Positions 13,038 to 23,814 of a stretch of 64,000 bases of DNA are shown piece after piece (the first letter of the stretch is position 1; each line of letters opens with the position of its first letter). Under the pieces are notes generated by a model. It was not told the DNA's origin. It saw nothing but the letters and a program-made list of their open reading frames with translations, and ran no database searches. The translations under genes were made by a program, and so were the position numbers. This DNA comes from Inonotus obliquus (lineage: Eukaryota > Basidiomycota > Agaricomycetes > Hymenochaetales > Hymenochaetaceae), in assembly GCA_032164295.1 (NCBI GenBank), contig JAJHTX010000009.1, forward strand, positions 558,001 through 622,000. The letters are read 5' to 3'.

Positions 13038-14426
13038 TGAGGGGATGTGCTTTACACGAATTGTAGGATAAGCAGGGCGTGATGAAGATGAGGGACTGAG
13101 TGAAAGAAAAAAGGGAGAAAGAGAAGAAGGGTCGATCGATCGATCGGAACACCGCCACGCCACATACGGAACGCACTCCTTCTTAGTCAGCATCGATCAT
13201 CACAACTCTCGCTAGTCCTACAACTTGAGCTGGTACATCTGCGACAAAAGGGTTTATCACCGTTCCTCTAAAACCCTCATGTGATTACTGCACGTTCAGA
13301 ACTTCTCGCTGTCGCGAGAGACAGACCAGGTCTGGGAAGAGAGAGAAAACTAAACTACTTTATGATAACTCGAAGTTAATATTATACCGTGACAACCATT
13401 ACTACTAATACCATCATCGAATTATGAAAGACTTCTCTCGTCTTCATCCCTTTCTCCGCATTCACAAAACGTGTCGCTGCGAAATGCGAGCTAGATCCAA
13501 ACGCTTTGGGCTTAAGAAGGGGCAAGTACTTTTGTAATCTATGTTTGTAATCTACAGTCGTTGGTTGATGACGGTCCACTATTCAATATAAAAGTTCATA
13601 TTCATCCACGACCTTTTCGAGGTGCTGATATATGTTTGTTCTAGGTCTCGGAGCAATCATCGATGCTCCCTGAATCCGAGAAACTCGAAATTAAGGACTA
13701 TGTAGACATCAACGCGGAAGTTATTCGGAAAAGTGATTCCGAAAGGAAAGGGCCAGAATGCAAGGCATTCGTTTGGAGTAAGCCTGCAACTGTCTATCAT
13801 TTTCGGGATGTATTCATTCTTTGTCATGATTTCGGAAAGTCCACCAAGTTCAAGCGAATGGCGTAAATGTGCAAGGCGGAGTGACACGGAATTCGTTCTT
13901 CAGAAAGAATATCATGATTGAGCCACAAACATGTCATACGGATAGAATAGAAGAGAGTACGGTTCGGTAGATGCAATACATAGGCTCTACTTAGACCTGA
14001 GAGCTTGACACTCGCGACAATGGTTCGGTTCACTATAGCCCCTAAAGTGTTCATTGCTTCTTAAGGGCACATTGTATAATTTCGATTTCGAGTCTCACTT
14101 CGAGACACATCAATAAAAGGCCAAAATTCAGGATACTTGAGTCTCCGCCCCAGGATTAAAATAGAATAGACAGAAAAATTGCGCGAGAGCCGGTACCGCA
14201 AGACTTTCCATTCAAATAGGTCGCACTTTCGGCTGTACACAAGTACACTGAACTGTTCTGTAGAAATGATTAATGGAGTAGGATAGCAGCATGTCCTCCG
14301 TAATCGGGAATTGGCAAATAGGCGGAATAGCCCCACCATGCTTCAAGGGCCGAGATCTCTAAATGAAATCATGAATGATCCGGGGATAATAAATTGAAAT
14401 GATAGTAGAGCTACTTGCCAGTATCC
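13038..14426. other. Intergenic stretch with F-box 3' flank repeat
   Basis: No gene seen. From about 13920 to 14340 the DNA matches, with substitutions and small gaps, the 3' flank of the third F-box gene (about 51090-51580), and its last part matches in inverted form the 3' flank of the second (about 17880-18110). The flanks were therefore duplicated together with the genes. Confidence 0.6.
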
Positions 14427-15797
14427 TTAAATTAGAAGGGACTCAACGGCTTCATAATTTCCAATGACCATCCCGGTCCATCCAAAGTGGTCCCTAACTT
14501 CACGTCGAGAATCGCCAATGCCTCCGCTCAGTTCGGATAACTCGACTGCTATTGGTGCCCCAATTCCACGTCTGAGATATATAACATTGGACTTTCCCAA
14601 CCCTCTCGGTCGAGACTTCAGCATGGCGATGAAAGCGACCCACGAGTCGGCATCCTCTTCGAAATATACATCCTGAAGGAAAAGTGTCTCGAGTACCGGA
14701 CAAACAGTGGCATATTCATCTCCTGGTAGACTATCGGTGCCGTTACTGCTCGGAACAGTAAGTTCGTGGAAGAAACGCCTTCTCATCTGTGCTAAATCGA
14801 TTCGCAGGTATTTGAGGGTTGGAAGGAGGCGTAGAATCGTGATTACGAGTCCATCATGTGCAGTACACCACACCATTACCAAAGTAGTCAAGGGAGGAAG
14901 TGACCGCCGGATGAAATTCGTAAGCCTTTTCGCTTTCACATCTCTATCGGACCCGTTGGTCGTAAAACACAATACTTGCAGATTTGGGATTGTCAGGTGA
15001 TCGATAATGAACGATGCAGGATCGTGTTTCAAATTGAGAGTACGAAGGTTAGGTAGTCTGATCAGGGACTCGATTAGGGCACGAGGCGGCGACAGGCAGG
15101 AGAAGTCGGTAATGAATTCCGTCAGAAAGGGAGCGGCCTTTAGGACATCCAACCATATGCGAAGAGCATGGTCCTCCGAACAGCCGCCATAACGAAAACC
15201 GATTTCGGCTGACTCGGTGAAGGAACACAGCGGCTCATCACCTGTCACCAGGTCAAAATTAGTTGCGAGAATGAAAAGACGCCTTAGCCGGGGAGATTGA
15301 GCGATGCTAATTTTAGCGCGCGGTGGCAGCATTACATCCAACGCGAGCGATGTGAGTAATGGCATGTTGGTCAAACTTAATCCTGGAAATTTGGGCGAGA
15401 GTTCTACGTCCCACCAGGTGAACGCGACATCTCTCCATCGGTGTTGTTGAGAGATCATAGTGGTAATGATATATTCGGCATCACGATGGATGGCGGTATC
15501 TTCGTATGGACTGCTGAATAATTTGATCCGAAAATTGAGCGGAGCCCCTCTCGTTCTCTTGATCCATGCATCAAACACTGATACTGTGGCCTTCAGATCC
15601 GTTCTCCTAGGAGAATAACTGATGCACAAGTACGACCATAGCTCACGAAAAGAGAGGGATAAAGTGCGCCAGGACCGACAAACGTGCGATATGTGCAGAG
15701 GCGCTACGATGGAAGGGAGGTATTCGTCGGGATCGGTTGGGTGTGGCAGAGCAGCGAGGAATATATTACAGAGGATCTCGGGAGGAAAACGTTCCAT
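14427..15797 (-). CDS. F-box protein, copy 1 of a local family
   Basis: Predicted 456-residue F-box protein. The N-terminus ERFPPEILCNIFLAALPHP is an F-box-like motif that would bind Skp1 of an SCF ubiquitin ligase; CRSWRTLSLSFRELWSYLC completes the domain by about residue 70. The rest is a leucine-rich, repeat-poor C-terminal region typical of Agaricomycete F-box expansions, likely for target binding. The ATG directly before the F-box is chosen because copies 2 and 3 start there too. The frame is open for another 96 codons upstream, but that part contains a likely spliced leader shared by the copies. It is the minus-strand half of a head-to-head pair with the gene at 16366. Single exon, no break seen. 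Confidence 0.85.
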   Translation of the reverse strand: MERFPPEILCNIFLAALPHPTDPDEYLPSIVAPLHISHVCRSWRTLSLSFRELWSYLCISYSPRRTDLKATVSVFDAWIKRTRGAPLNFRIKLFSSPYEDTAIHRDAEYIITTMISQQHRWRDVAFTWWDVELSPKFPGLSLTNMPLLTSLALDVMLPPRAKISIAQSPRLRRLFILATNFDLVTGDEPLCSFTESAEIGFRYGGCSEDHALRIWLDVLKAAPFLTEFITDFSCLSPPRALIESLIRLPNLRTLNLKHDPASFIIDHLTIPNLQVLCFTTNGSDRDVKAKRLTNFIRRSLPPLTTLVMVWCTAHDGLVITILRLLPTLKYLRIDLAQMRRRFFHELTVPSSNGTDSLPGDEYATVCPVLETLFLQDVYFEEDADSWVAFIAMLKSRPRGLGKSNVIYLRRGIGAPIAVELSELSGGIGDSRREVRDHFGWTGMVIGNYEAVESLLI

Positions 15798-16365
15798 GTC
15801 AACTGGAGAATAAGTAGCGGGCTGAAATGGTTTAAAAATAGTCAGAAAATGAGGTTCTTCCTCCGTAATATAGGAAGCAGCGTTACCTGGAGAGCCTCCT
15901 GGTGACTGGTGAGCTGAGCAAGACACAGGTTGATTGACTTGGTGAGTGAAACAAATTCGGCAAATTCGTAACTGTATTACATAATGGAAGTTGCTGGCTT
16001 TACTGACTGAGAGGACTACTAAATTCGGTGCAAGTATGTTCACCGTGAATCTCGAAATACGGAGTTTCACAGGTGTGTTGAACACTTGAGTAAAATCGTC
16101 ATATGTATAGTAAGAGCTTCGTCCGCTTTCTACAGTGTAAATAGATGTTTATCATCGTTAACGAGAACCAAAAGGGCGGCACGGGATGTCTCATGTCGGG
16201 TGCTTCCGAGTCGGAGTTTAGAGACAATGATCTTCTTCCCCCCATCCCGACTCGGAGGTCATTTCAGCAAGGCTCACCAGGTAACGCTCCGAAAGAAAGT
16301 ACGGGAGAACGTTGTTTTCTCATAGTATTTTCCCATTTCAGCTCACTAGTTGTCCTCCAGCAGAC
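15798..16365. promoter_or_regulatory. Divergent promoter between F-box copies 1 and 2
   Basis: Both genes begin here in opposite directions. Each has the same leader layout: a GGTAACGCT donor-like site, about 60-80 nt, a TTTCAG acceptor-like site, then the start codon. In copy 2 the putative leader intron is 16281-16341; copy 1 has the mirror image near 15812-15893 and copy 3 a GGTGACACT version near 53075-53137. Only the central 350 bp or so is not part of the mirrored repeat. Confidence 0.5.
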
Positions 16366-17790
16366 ATGAACCGTATGCCCCCCGAGATACTCTGCAATAT
16401 ATTTCTCGCTGCTCTGCCACACCCAATCGATCGTCGGGAATACCTCTCTTCGGTCGTAGCACCTCTGCACTTATCACATGTTTGTCGGACCTGGCGCACT
16501 TTATCACTATCTTTTGGAAAGCTATGGTCGTACTTATGCATCGAATACGACCCTTCGCGCCCATATATTACTGGGAAAGGGAGAATGAGCCTGAAGGCTA
16601 CGGTATCAGTGTTTGATACATGGATCGAGAGATCGAATGGGGTGCCGCTCAATTTTCGGGTCGAATGCCGTTGCTATTCATTCCATGCTACCGCTGGCCA
16701 TCGTCTCGTCGAGCATATCATTACCACTATGATTTCTCAACAACACCGATGGAGAGACGTCGTGTTCACATGGTGGGACTTACAAATCTCCCTCGAGTGC
16801 CCAGGATTGAACTTGACCAACATGCCGATGCTCACATCGCTCGCGTTGGATGTAAGGCTGCCTCTGCGGTCGAAAATCAGCATCGCTCAATCACCACGAC
16901 TAAGACGTCTTTACATTCGCGCGCCTGATTTTGACCTGATGACAGGTGATGAGCCGCTCTGTTCACTAACCGAGTCAGCCGAAATCACTTTTTGTTATGA
17001 AAAACTCTCATCGAAGCGTGCTCTTCACTTGTGGTTGGATGTCCTGAAGGCCGCGCCCTTTCTGACCGAATTTATTGCCGATTCCCACGTATACAAGGAC
17101 CCGCCGTGGCCTCGTGCCCAAAACGAGCCCCTGATTCGACTACCTAACCTTCGTGTACTCAAACTGGAATGTGATGATGAGTCCGAAGCTGCATCGTTCC
17201 TTGTCGATTACCTGACACTCCCAAATCTGCAAGTTTTGGTTTTTACGAGGAAGAGGCGTGATGAAGATGTGAAAGCGGAAATGCTCACGAGTTTCATCCG
17301 GCGATCACTTCCTCCCTTGGGTGCGTTGGAAATGAAGTGGGATGGCGTACATGAAGAAGTCATAATCCCGATTCTCCACCTCCTTCCAACCCTCACATAC
17401 CTGCGACTCGATGGAGCAAGTGTGACAAGGCATTTCTTCCACGAACTTACCGTTCCGAGCAGAGCCGGCGTCGATAGTCTACTAGGGGTCGAGCATGCCA
17501 CCGTTTGTCCGGCGCTGGAGACACTTTACCTTCAGAAAGTAGAATTCGAAGTGGGTGCCGACTTGTGGGTCGCTTTGATCTCCATGCTAAAGTCTCGACC
17601 GAGAGGGTTGGGAAAGTCCAATGTCATCTATCTCAAAGATGGAAACAAGGTGCCAACAAGGGTCGAGTTATCAGCTCTGGAGGAAGATATCGGCGATTCT
17701 CGACGTGAAGCTAGAAGGCACGTTAGATGGAAAGGAATGGTCATTGGAGATTATGAAGCTACCAAGTCCCTTCTAACGCGTGGATACTAG
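16366..17790 (+). CDS. F-box protein, copy 2 of a local family
   Basis: Predicted 474-residue F-box protein. It starts NRMPPEILCNIFLAALPHP and closely follows copies 1 and 3 along the whole length, including the segments HRWRDVVFTWWDLQ, LTSLALDVRLP, LWLDVLKAAPFLTEFIADS and RPRGLGKSNVIYL. It should act as a Skp1-bound substrate receptor; the target is unknown. Relative to copy 1 it carries small in-frame insertions (for example in the SLCIEYDPSRPYITG part and the VYKDPPWPRAQNEPL part), the latter shared with copy 3, so copies 2 and 3 look closer to each other than to copy 1. Single exon, intact. Confidence 0.85.
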   Translation: MNRMPPEILCNIFLAALPHPIDRREYLSSVVAPLHLSHVCRTWRTLSLSFGKLWSYLCIEYDPSRPYITGKGRMSLKATVSVFDTWIERSNGVPLNFRVECRCYSFHATAGHRLVEHIITTMISQQHRWRDVVFTWWDLQISLECPGLNLTNMPMLTSLALDVRLPLRSKISIAQSPRLRRLYIRAPDFDLMTGDEPLCSLTESAEITFCYEKLSSKRALHLWLDVLKAAPFLTEFIADSHVYKDPPWPRAQNEPLIRLPNLRVLKLECDDESEAASFLVDYLTLPNLQVLVFTRKRRDEDVKAEMLTSFIRRSLPPLGALEMKWDGVHEEVIIPILHLLPTLTYLRLDGASVTRHFFHELTVPSRAGVDSLLGVEHATVCPALETLYLQKVEFEVGADLWVALISMLKSRPRGLGKSNVIYLKDGNKVPTRVELSALEEDIGDSRREARRHVRWKGMVIGDYEATKSLLTRGY

Positions 17791-19549
17791 CAAGTAGCTC
17801 TGCTAGTATTTCAATGTATTATCCGGATCAATAATCTACTTTATAGATTGAGGTTCTTGAGTCGTGTGAGGACCCCTAATCCTTAATTCCGCCTGCTCAC
17901 CAACTCCCGATTATGGAGAACATGCCGTTGCCAATCCATGATCTCCACAGAACAATTTAGTGTACTCGCGTATATCCAAATGTGCGACCAACTTGGAATA
18001 GAATATCTTATCTCGCTCAAGGTGTCGACTCTCGCGCTATTTCCTGTCTGAATTTCTCGGAATATCCGATTCCGGCCCATTAATGAGACTCGAAATTATA
18101 CGATGTGTTCTAATGGACACATCGGTTACTGTAGTGCCTTGGTATCTTGTCACAATTGTGACACATTTAGATCACTGTAGCGCCTCTGGGAGAAGTGTAC
18201 AGCCGATTATTTCGAGCGGCATTGGTGATCGCACTAAGCCGAGGAACAGATATGGTAGTAAATCGGCGACAGTGAACAAATCGCAGGGTATGATGGTACT
18301 CCATAATTCTCATGTATTCTAGACATCCCGGAAAGGGATCTTTTTTGTCCAGGTGATTACTGGGTAATGGAGAGCAATGTGGAGGCAAAGCGGCTATTCC
18401 ACCTGGATCCCGGTGCTTCGATACATTTTTGAGGACTCGCAAACTGGGAAGCTGCGCAGGCTTCCGAGGCACCACGCCACTGTAATCCATGATATCTATC
18501 CCAACCCCTGACGCGACAAATTAAACCACTGTAAACGTTTCGAACCTGCGCTATCCGTGGAGAGCGTCGCTGACAATGTTTGTGTCAATGAACGCATATC
18601 CCGTCTGAAAGTATCCAAACGGAAACTCGTATACACGTCGCTAGCAGGCGGTAATATTCTAATGACCTTGATGCAGCGCAGAGCTGGCCTACTCCACGAG
18701 CTGAGGAGTTTCAGATAGATTTGTTTGAGTCATCATTACCCAAGACCATCAATATCGGAGAGTAAGGTACCATGACCGTATTGTCGACACAATCCACCTT
18801 CAGCATCTCGAGGGCAGGAAAGTGCAATGGTCGTGATATTCATCCCGCAAGCGATTACTCGTGAAGTTTCCTGAGTGGCGAGTCTCGGGTACTTCCGAAT
18901 CGGAGTTGAAATCAGAACCTCTAGATATCTTTCTTCGTTTCTTATGAATTCTTCTTCCTACCGTACATACCGTATTTGTGTATACGCCCGCCGCGTATCC
19001 GTGCTCTGATTAGAAATGTGAATTCCACGCGCGTAGTCGTTTACGTACGCTTTCGAACCCTAAGATTCTCGTATTCATCACTTCACATCACTCGCAAACG
19101 TGTCGCCATAATGCAATAGCTAGATTATCCACAGTTGCAGGCTGATAACGAAAAGCTCGTCCCATGCGAGCTGGCAGTCACATTACCTTGGCAATCAAAA
19201 TCCGGCCTTCAGATTAGCACATATACAGTAAAATCGATTCTCGCAATTCCAGCGTATTGATAGTTCTATTAGGAGGTGGGGACTGGATTTGAGGAAGGTC
19301 GAACTCAGAGCTGCCTCTGGAAAGTGCATCGCTTCCCGTGCTCCTTCTTCCTTCCCTTTACATGTTAGCAAATTCCAGCGTATTCCCAGATTATCTATTG
19401 AAGGGAGATACGTCCCAAAGAGTTTGGGGCTCTTTTACCCATAGATACACCATTTCTTTTGAAGGCAACAAATAGCATAGTATGTGATATCAAGGTCATG
19501 CCTCGAATACAATGTTGGAAGCTATCTCAAAATTACAATGACTCTGTGT
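17791..19549. other. Intergenic stretch, duplicated flank and probable gene debris
   Basis: About 17880-18110 is the inverted counterpart of the F-box 3' flank seen at 14060-14340. On the minus strand between about 18850 and 18170 short stretches resemble the C-terminal part of F-box/LRR proteins but contain many stops; no gene can be built. The remainder to 19549 shows nothing I can name. Confidence 0.4.
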
Positions 19550-20856
19550 TTAGACTTTTACAGGTCGGATAGGTCCAATGCCTGGCCATTTGTCTTCATG
19601 TCCCGAGTTTATTAGGGCCCTCGACGATCCTATGCTAGTTCCCTGCAAGTAAACGAAGTCAATCCAAGTCCAATGGAAGAAAGCACACAACGAACAATAA
19701 TATTGTGCGGGAAGCCGAGATCGAAAGGCAATATGCTCTCAAGATACTGGATCTGCTCGTCTGAAAGGGAAATCTTGAGTGCCTCGATATTCTCCATGAG
19801 GTGCTCCACCTTTCGGCCACCGATAATCGGGAACACGTATGGCACCTTCTGCATCACGTACGCAATAGCAACCGCAGTGACATGCTCCGTCCCAACCTCC
19901 TTTGCGACCTTCTCGAGCGCGTCGCTCATTTTCTTTTCGTTCTCGCTGCGTTTCCATTCCAGTGGAAGGATCTGTCTCCCCTTCTCACCATCAGCCTCCC
20001 TGCGATCCTCTGCGTCAGTTCGCAGACGTCCAGCAGCAAGGACACTCCAAGGGGCCAGCGCCAACCCGTGAGCATACGCCATAGGGAGGATCTCGCGCTC
20101 AAAGCTTTGGTCCATAACGTTCTACGCACCCTGGTAGATTGCAAAGGGCGTCTTTCCATGAGCCTTCGCGTAGGTGTTTGCGGTTGCAACGACCCATGCT
20201 GGTGCGTCGGATATGCGAGGAGACGAGTATGTGCAAGTGATCCATGACCTCTTCAATGGACGTCCTAAAGTCCCAAAAGTGGACATAGAAGATGTCGATA
20301 TACGTCGTACGGAGCCTCTTCAATGACTCCTCGAGGGTAAGCAGCATCGACTTCACGTTGTGGCCCGAGTAGTTGACCTTGATATTCACATTGGCCTCCG
20401 CAAGCTTAAGATTGTTAGCGTACTAATAAAGGGTGATAAGCACTAGCTTTGAACATCGAAGTATCATTAAAAGGCCGACTTTCGTCGCAATGACAAGCTG
20501 ATCTCGGATACCGCGTTCTTCGGCCCACTCTCCGATAAACATTTCGGACGTACCACCTTGACTAGATGCGATCTATTAGAAGGGCAATTCATGGTACTGG
20601 GGCTCCAATCAACCACTCACTATAGGTTCGCAGTATCGATGAAGTTTCCTCCAGCGTCAAAATAAGCATCAAGGAGCCTGAAGGACTGCTCCTTATCCAT
20701 GGCCCCCATGCCGGCAGAGTGCCACTTGTCCCCAATGCTCATGGCCCCCAACCGTGACTGAATCGGTGAAACACGAATGCCAGAAAGAGGTCCGAGAATT
20801 CGATAGCGCCCAAGAGGTGTCTTGGGAGGCGGAGGAGGGGATCGTAGGTTAGACAT
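19550..20856 (-). pseudogene. Aryl-alcohol dehydrogenase (aldo-keto reductase) pseudogene
   Basis: Minus-strand relic of an AAD-type NADP-dependent aldo-keto reductase, the family that reduces aryl aldehydes in wood-decay fungi. Exon 1 (20856-20621) reads [18 protein letters not shown] through the catalytic-site segment FIDTANLY and ends at a GTGAGT donor. The next exon continues GGTSEMFIGEWAEERGIRD. Further on, KSMLLTLEESLKRL and DIFYVHFWDFRTSIEEVMD are clear. Three defects are visible: loss of the segment after HILVSS (normally about ten residues before SDTPAW), which also shifts the frame; a TAG at about 20133 where the family has Trp in QGAWNVMD; and poorly preserved splicing around 20420. 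The C-terminal part from MDQSFEREILPMAYAHG to the end is open. The second copy starts at 63762. Confidence 0.85.
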
Positions 20857-21389
20857 TGTTGTTAGTGGGAGATTCAGAAGGCACTGCTGGTCTGGTCGCT
20901 GACATTACCATCCAGCAGCATTTAAATAGTCTGGATTGACATACCGAATTTCGTGTCATCAACAAACGGAATATAAAGCATTTGCGAGCAAGGTAGACTG
21001 CCGGGTGACGCGTCTCGACGGCAGTAGTCCTACGCATCATCTCTGCCGACGGAATGCGTCTATTTGCACATTCTCAAAAATATTCAAACGTCTCGTGTTT
21101 GCGTATGGTATCGGCCGCCATTCACACGGACATATTCACCGTATTCCAATGCCACGGATAGGGGACATACCGACTAGCACAGTGCTGTACGGAATGCCGT
21201 CCAAACAATGGCACCTGGGCCTGATGATAAACACAGGGAACTGGAATTTGCTCTTCCACCCACCATTTTTTCTCAGGCTGGGTCCTTGAACAAAGTTATC
21301 CACTGACATCCGGAAAGTTTCTCCTCGCCAGGCCACTAGCATCACAGAAAACATGAAAAGAGGTCTCAGGGCTTCTGCAATGCTCCGGC
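20857..21389. other. Intergenic, nothing recognised
   Basis: Upstream region of the AAD relic. No ORF, repeat or RNA gene that I can support. Confidence 0.4.
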
Positions 21390-22018
21390 TAGGGCTCCGC
21401 AGCGGATCTTATAAGATACGCGCGGATATTTTCAGTCGTATCCGCCCGGATATTTCATGGTTGCTATCAGATCCGGTTCCGCGCGTATCTTATAGCGCGT
21501 ATCCGGCATATCCGGGACTGAGGCTGTGATCTTACTTTTACAGGGAAAAAATGGCTCAGGACCTTCCGATGTGCGCACAATGAGGTGCCATTGGTGTTCT
21601 TGGGGCAATACAACGTCAACAATCGGTGATCATGGGGATTGGTGAAGGAACGTCCCGCCATCACCTTCACTTATTCTTGGCAGTAGTAGTATCTGACCAA
21701 ATATTTTCCAGGGTTTAATTACTTGATATAGCAAGGAGAGTGTGAAACAAATTCAAATTCCGGCTCACAAAAGGTTTGGACTCTTTGAGGATCATTCAAC
21801 TACTCAAATTTCACATATTCCGTCATTTTTTAATCATCCTTTACCTCCCCCAAGGTAGATGCCATATAAGCACAGATACGGCAGATTTCCAACATCATAT
21901 CTGGTTCCACGCATATATATATGTCCGAATATTTGCTCTTCAAACCTCTATCTGCATCCGGGCAGATAGCAGATCTGCCATATCTTATCTGGGATATCCA
22001 CTCCAATGTGGAGCCCTA
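21390..22018. mobile_element. Non-autonomous hAT-like element A, copy 1
   Basis: A 629-bp element with terminal inverted repeats: left TAGGGCTCCGCAGCGGATC, right end complementary to TAGGGCTCCACATTGGAGT. Subterminal TATCCGG/CCGGATA motifs crowd both ends. No transposase frame. It matches the copy at 42940-43554 almost base for base through the middle (about 21500-21900) and the split copy at 46095-48520 more loosely. The right half has many C-to-T and G-to-A differences from copy 2 (CAGATAGCAGATCTGCC against CGGATAGCGGATCCGCT), which looks like CpG decay. No 8-bp target duplication is evident at this copy. Confidence 0.75.
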
Positions 22019-22631
22019 TTGGTGGTGTGCCACCAAAGATTGTAGTCTGTGCCTCAGAGGTGGCAGAAATAGCCAAAAACTTCATATTCCCAAACTGCCA
22101 CCTGCTAACATTAGTGCTCTAACAAAGCAAAGCAACCTCACAACCCACACACCTCTCCCTCAAGATTCTGCTCCTTTAGAGCCCTTCCACCCGTCGAGCA
22201 TCTCGACGCACAAAGCACAATGTCGGGTGGACTCTGGGAGCCAGAGCTGATAGAGGCATTGGCAGCCAGAACCCATCCATCTTTCTCCCTCTGAAAGTTG
22301 CTTACAGTGCAGCAAAATAAAATTTTCTTGGAGCCAAACTGAGGAAGTGCAGAAGGGTTCTCACATACTATGCCTTATGGAAATAGAACGAGAAGTAGTA
22401 AGATGGACTCTCTACTGCATGCCATATCAAATATACAGGTATCTAAAGCCAATAGATTGCCTCTGACTCCCTACTCCATGGGCTTACAGAACAATCGTGT
22501 GTGCTAGTCACGGTGATTGTATGCCTACAAGGTAATCCAGGCTCACGTTCTCATGATGAGGTTGGGCATGTATAGTATGAGACTTGAATTCACAGAATGT
22601 ATTGTGTTCGTAACCATATTTTCCTATGTAG
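22019..22631. other. Intergenic, nothing recognised
   Basis: Between element A copy 1 and the old LTR. Short ORFs only. The last five bases, TGTAG at 22627-22631, are the left target duplication of the old solo LTR. Confidence 0.4.
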
Positions 22632-22773
22632 TGTTACGCCTTGCACAGTCAGAGACGTCGATCAGAGGATCAGAGACGTCAACGAGCAAGAAGACGAGCT
22701 ACCACTTAATCACAAGAGACCGGAGTCTGCGACGTTGGTGATAGTACTAGATTAGCACATCTAACTAAGGTAC

Positions 22774-23223
22774 TGTTACGACGTCTTTTCTCTTTTCCTC
22801 ATACGGCCATTCTTTCTATTCATCGACGCATATTTACTTTCATTTTAAATCACGTTCCTTACTTAATCCCTACTGGCTTAGCTAATCACAATCTATAACA
22901 ACTTTATCCCGCCATTCCCCTTTCTTCCCTTGTTTCTATTTGTCTTTGTTTATATTGTACAGTTTATGTAAAGCTTTCCCGCGGCGTCTGGGTATATAAG
23001 GCTGGACTAGAGAGTGATTGTCTCTTCACTCTCTTGTTCTAGTACTATCACCTACGTCGCAGGTAAGTCGTATCCCCCTCGTGTATTATATAGACGTGCT
23101 AAATTCTAGTACTATCACCTACGTCGCAGACTACGGTCTTTTGTGATTTAGTGGTAGCTCGCTTTCTTGCCCGTCGACGTCTCTGATCTCTGATCGACGT
23201 CTCTGACTGCGCAAAGCGTAACA
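22774..23223 (+). repeat. 5' LTR
   Basis: 450 bp, bounded by the inverted repeat TGTTACG...CGTAACA. It contains a TATA box, the presumed transcript start and a duplicated TAGTACTATCACCTACGTCG motif (about 23040 and 23106). Confidence 0.95.
22993..23000 (+). promoter_or_regulatory. LTR TATA box
   Basis: TATATAAG lies about 35 bp upstream of position 23028, the start of the motif complementary to the primer-binding site. The same TATA recurs in the 3' LTR near 29029. Confidence 0.7.
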
Positions 23224-23224
23224 T

Positions 23225-23235
23225 AACAAGAGAGT
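23225..23235 (+). other. Self-priming primer-binding site
   Basis: AACAAGAGAGT, one base downstream of the 5' LTR, is the exact complement of ACTCTCTTGTT at 23028-23038 in the LTR, where the transcript should begin. No tRNA 3' end is evident. This is the Tf1/sushi arrangement, in which the 5' end of the RNA folds back to prime minus-strand synthesis. Confidence 0.7.
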
Positions 23236-23592
23236 CCTTAAACTCGTGTCGTTGTTGTCGACGTTAAAACAACAAACTCGTACGTGTCTCTGACATCCTC
23301 CGTTCCACCTCTGTTTTCTCTCGTTGTCGACGCTGGTCAGTGGATAGTCGTCAGACCCCTGAGACGGACGTGTACCTATTGTTAGTGAAGTGTCGTCCCA
23401 CGTCCTTACTCGACGTTTGACTTAGACACCACTCTCTGACAACGCTGCCGTCGGTTGTTGCTTGCGACAAGAAAGCCCAGCAGTGTCTAGCGGATACGCT
23501 CGTTGGAAAGTCGTTTGTCGAAGTGTTGCTGAACCCCTGAGACGACGTGAGAAGTTCACGTGCTATCTGAGCGTCGAGTCGATCGACGTTAC

Positions 23593-23814
23593 ATGTCCGG
23601 TGTACCACGTTCCCTCCGTGAGTATATCGGGTTCCTCGAGTGCTACCCTACCTACGCGATCGTCGGCTACTACCTCGACGATAACAACCGCCTAGTTCCT
23701 TTCGAAGACGGTACCTATTTTGAAAACGTCGGTCATTTCCATCGCGCCCTCATTACCTGGGTTCCGACCGTCCGCATCTACGAGTTGTGGACGCCTCTAA
23801 CCCGTCGACGTTAA
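23593..23814 (+). CDS. Short ORF preceding Gag, probably its N-terminal part in another frame
   Basis: ATG at 23593 opens 73 codons (SGVPRSLREYIGFLECYPTY...) ending TAA at 23812. The +1 frame opens without a gap at 23810 (VNKLPLTQEQLAALPSNS...) and runs into Gag. Both segments look like real protein, with tryptophan- and tyrosine-rich motifs. Either a +1 shift near 23803-23811 joins them, or the element carries a single-base lesion here, or translation starts again downstream. The LTRs being identical argues against long decay. Confidence 0.5.
   Translation: MSGVPRSLREYIGFLECYPTYAIVGYYLDDNNRLVPFEDGTYFENVGHFHRALITWVPTVRIYELWTPLTRRR

Noticed and set aside
21390..22018. Assigning family A to Tc1/mariner because TA flanks GGGCTCC at both ends
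   Set aside because: The nested copy at 46095 has a clear 8-bp duplication outside the TA, so the TA belongs to the element and hAT fits better.
23224..23240. tRNA-type primer-binding site
   Set aside because: The post-LTR bases do not resemble the 3' end of initiator or other common primer tRNAs, while they match the LTR perfectly as a self-primer.
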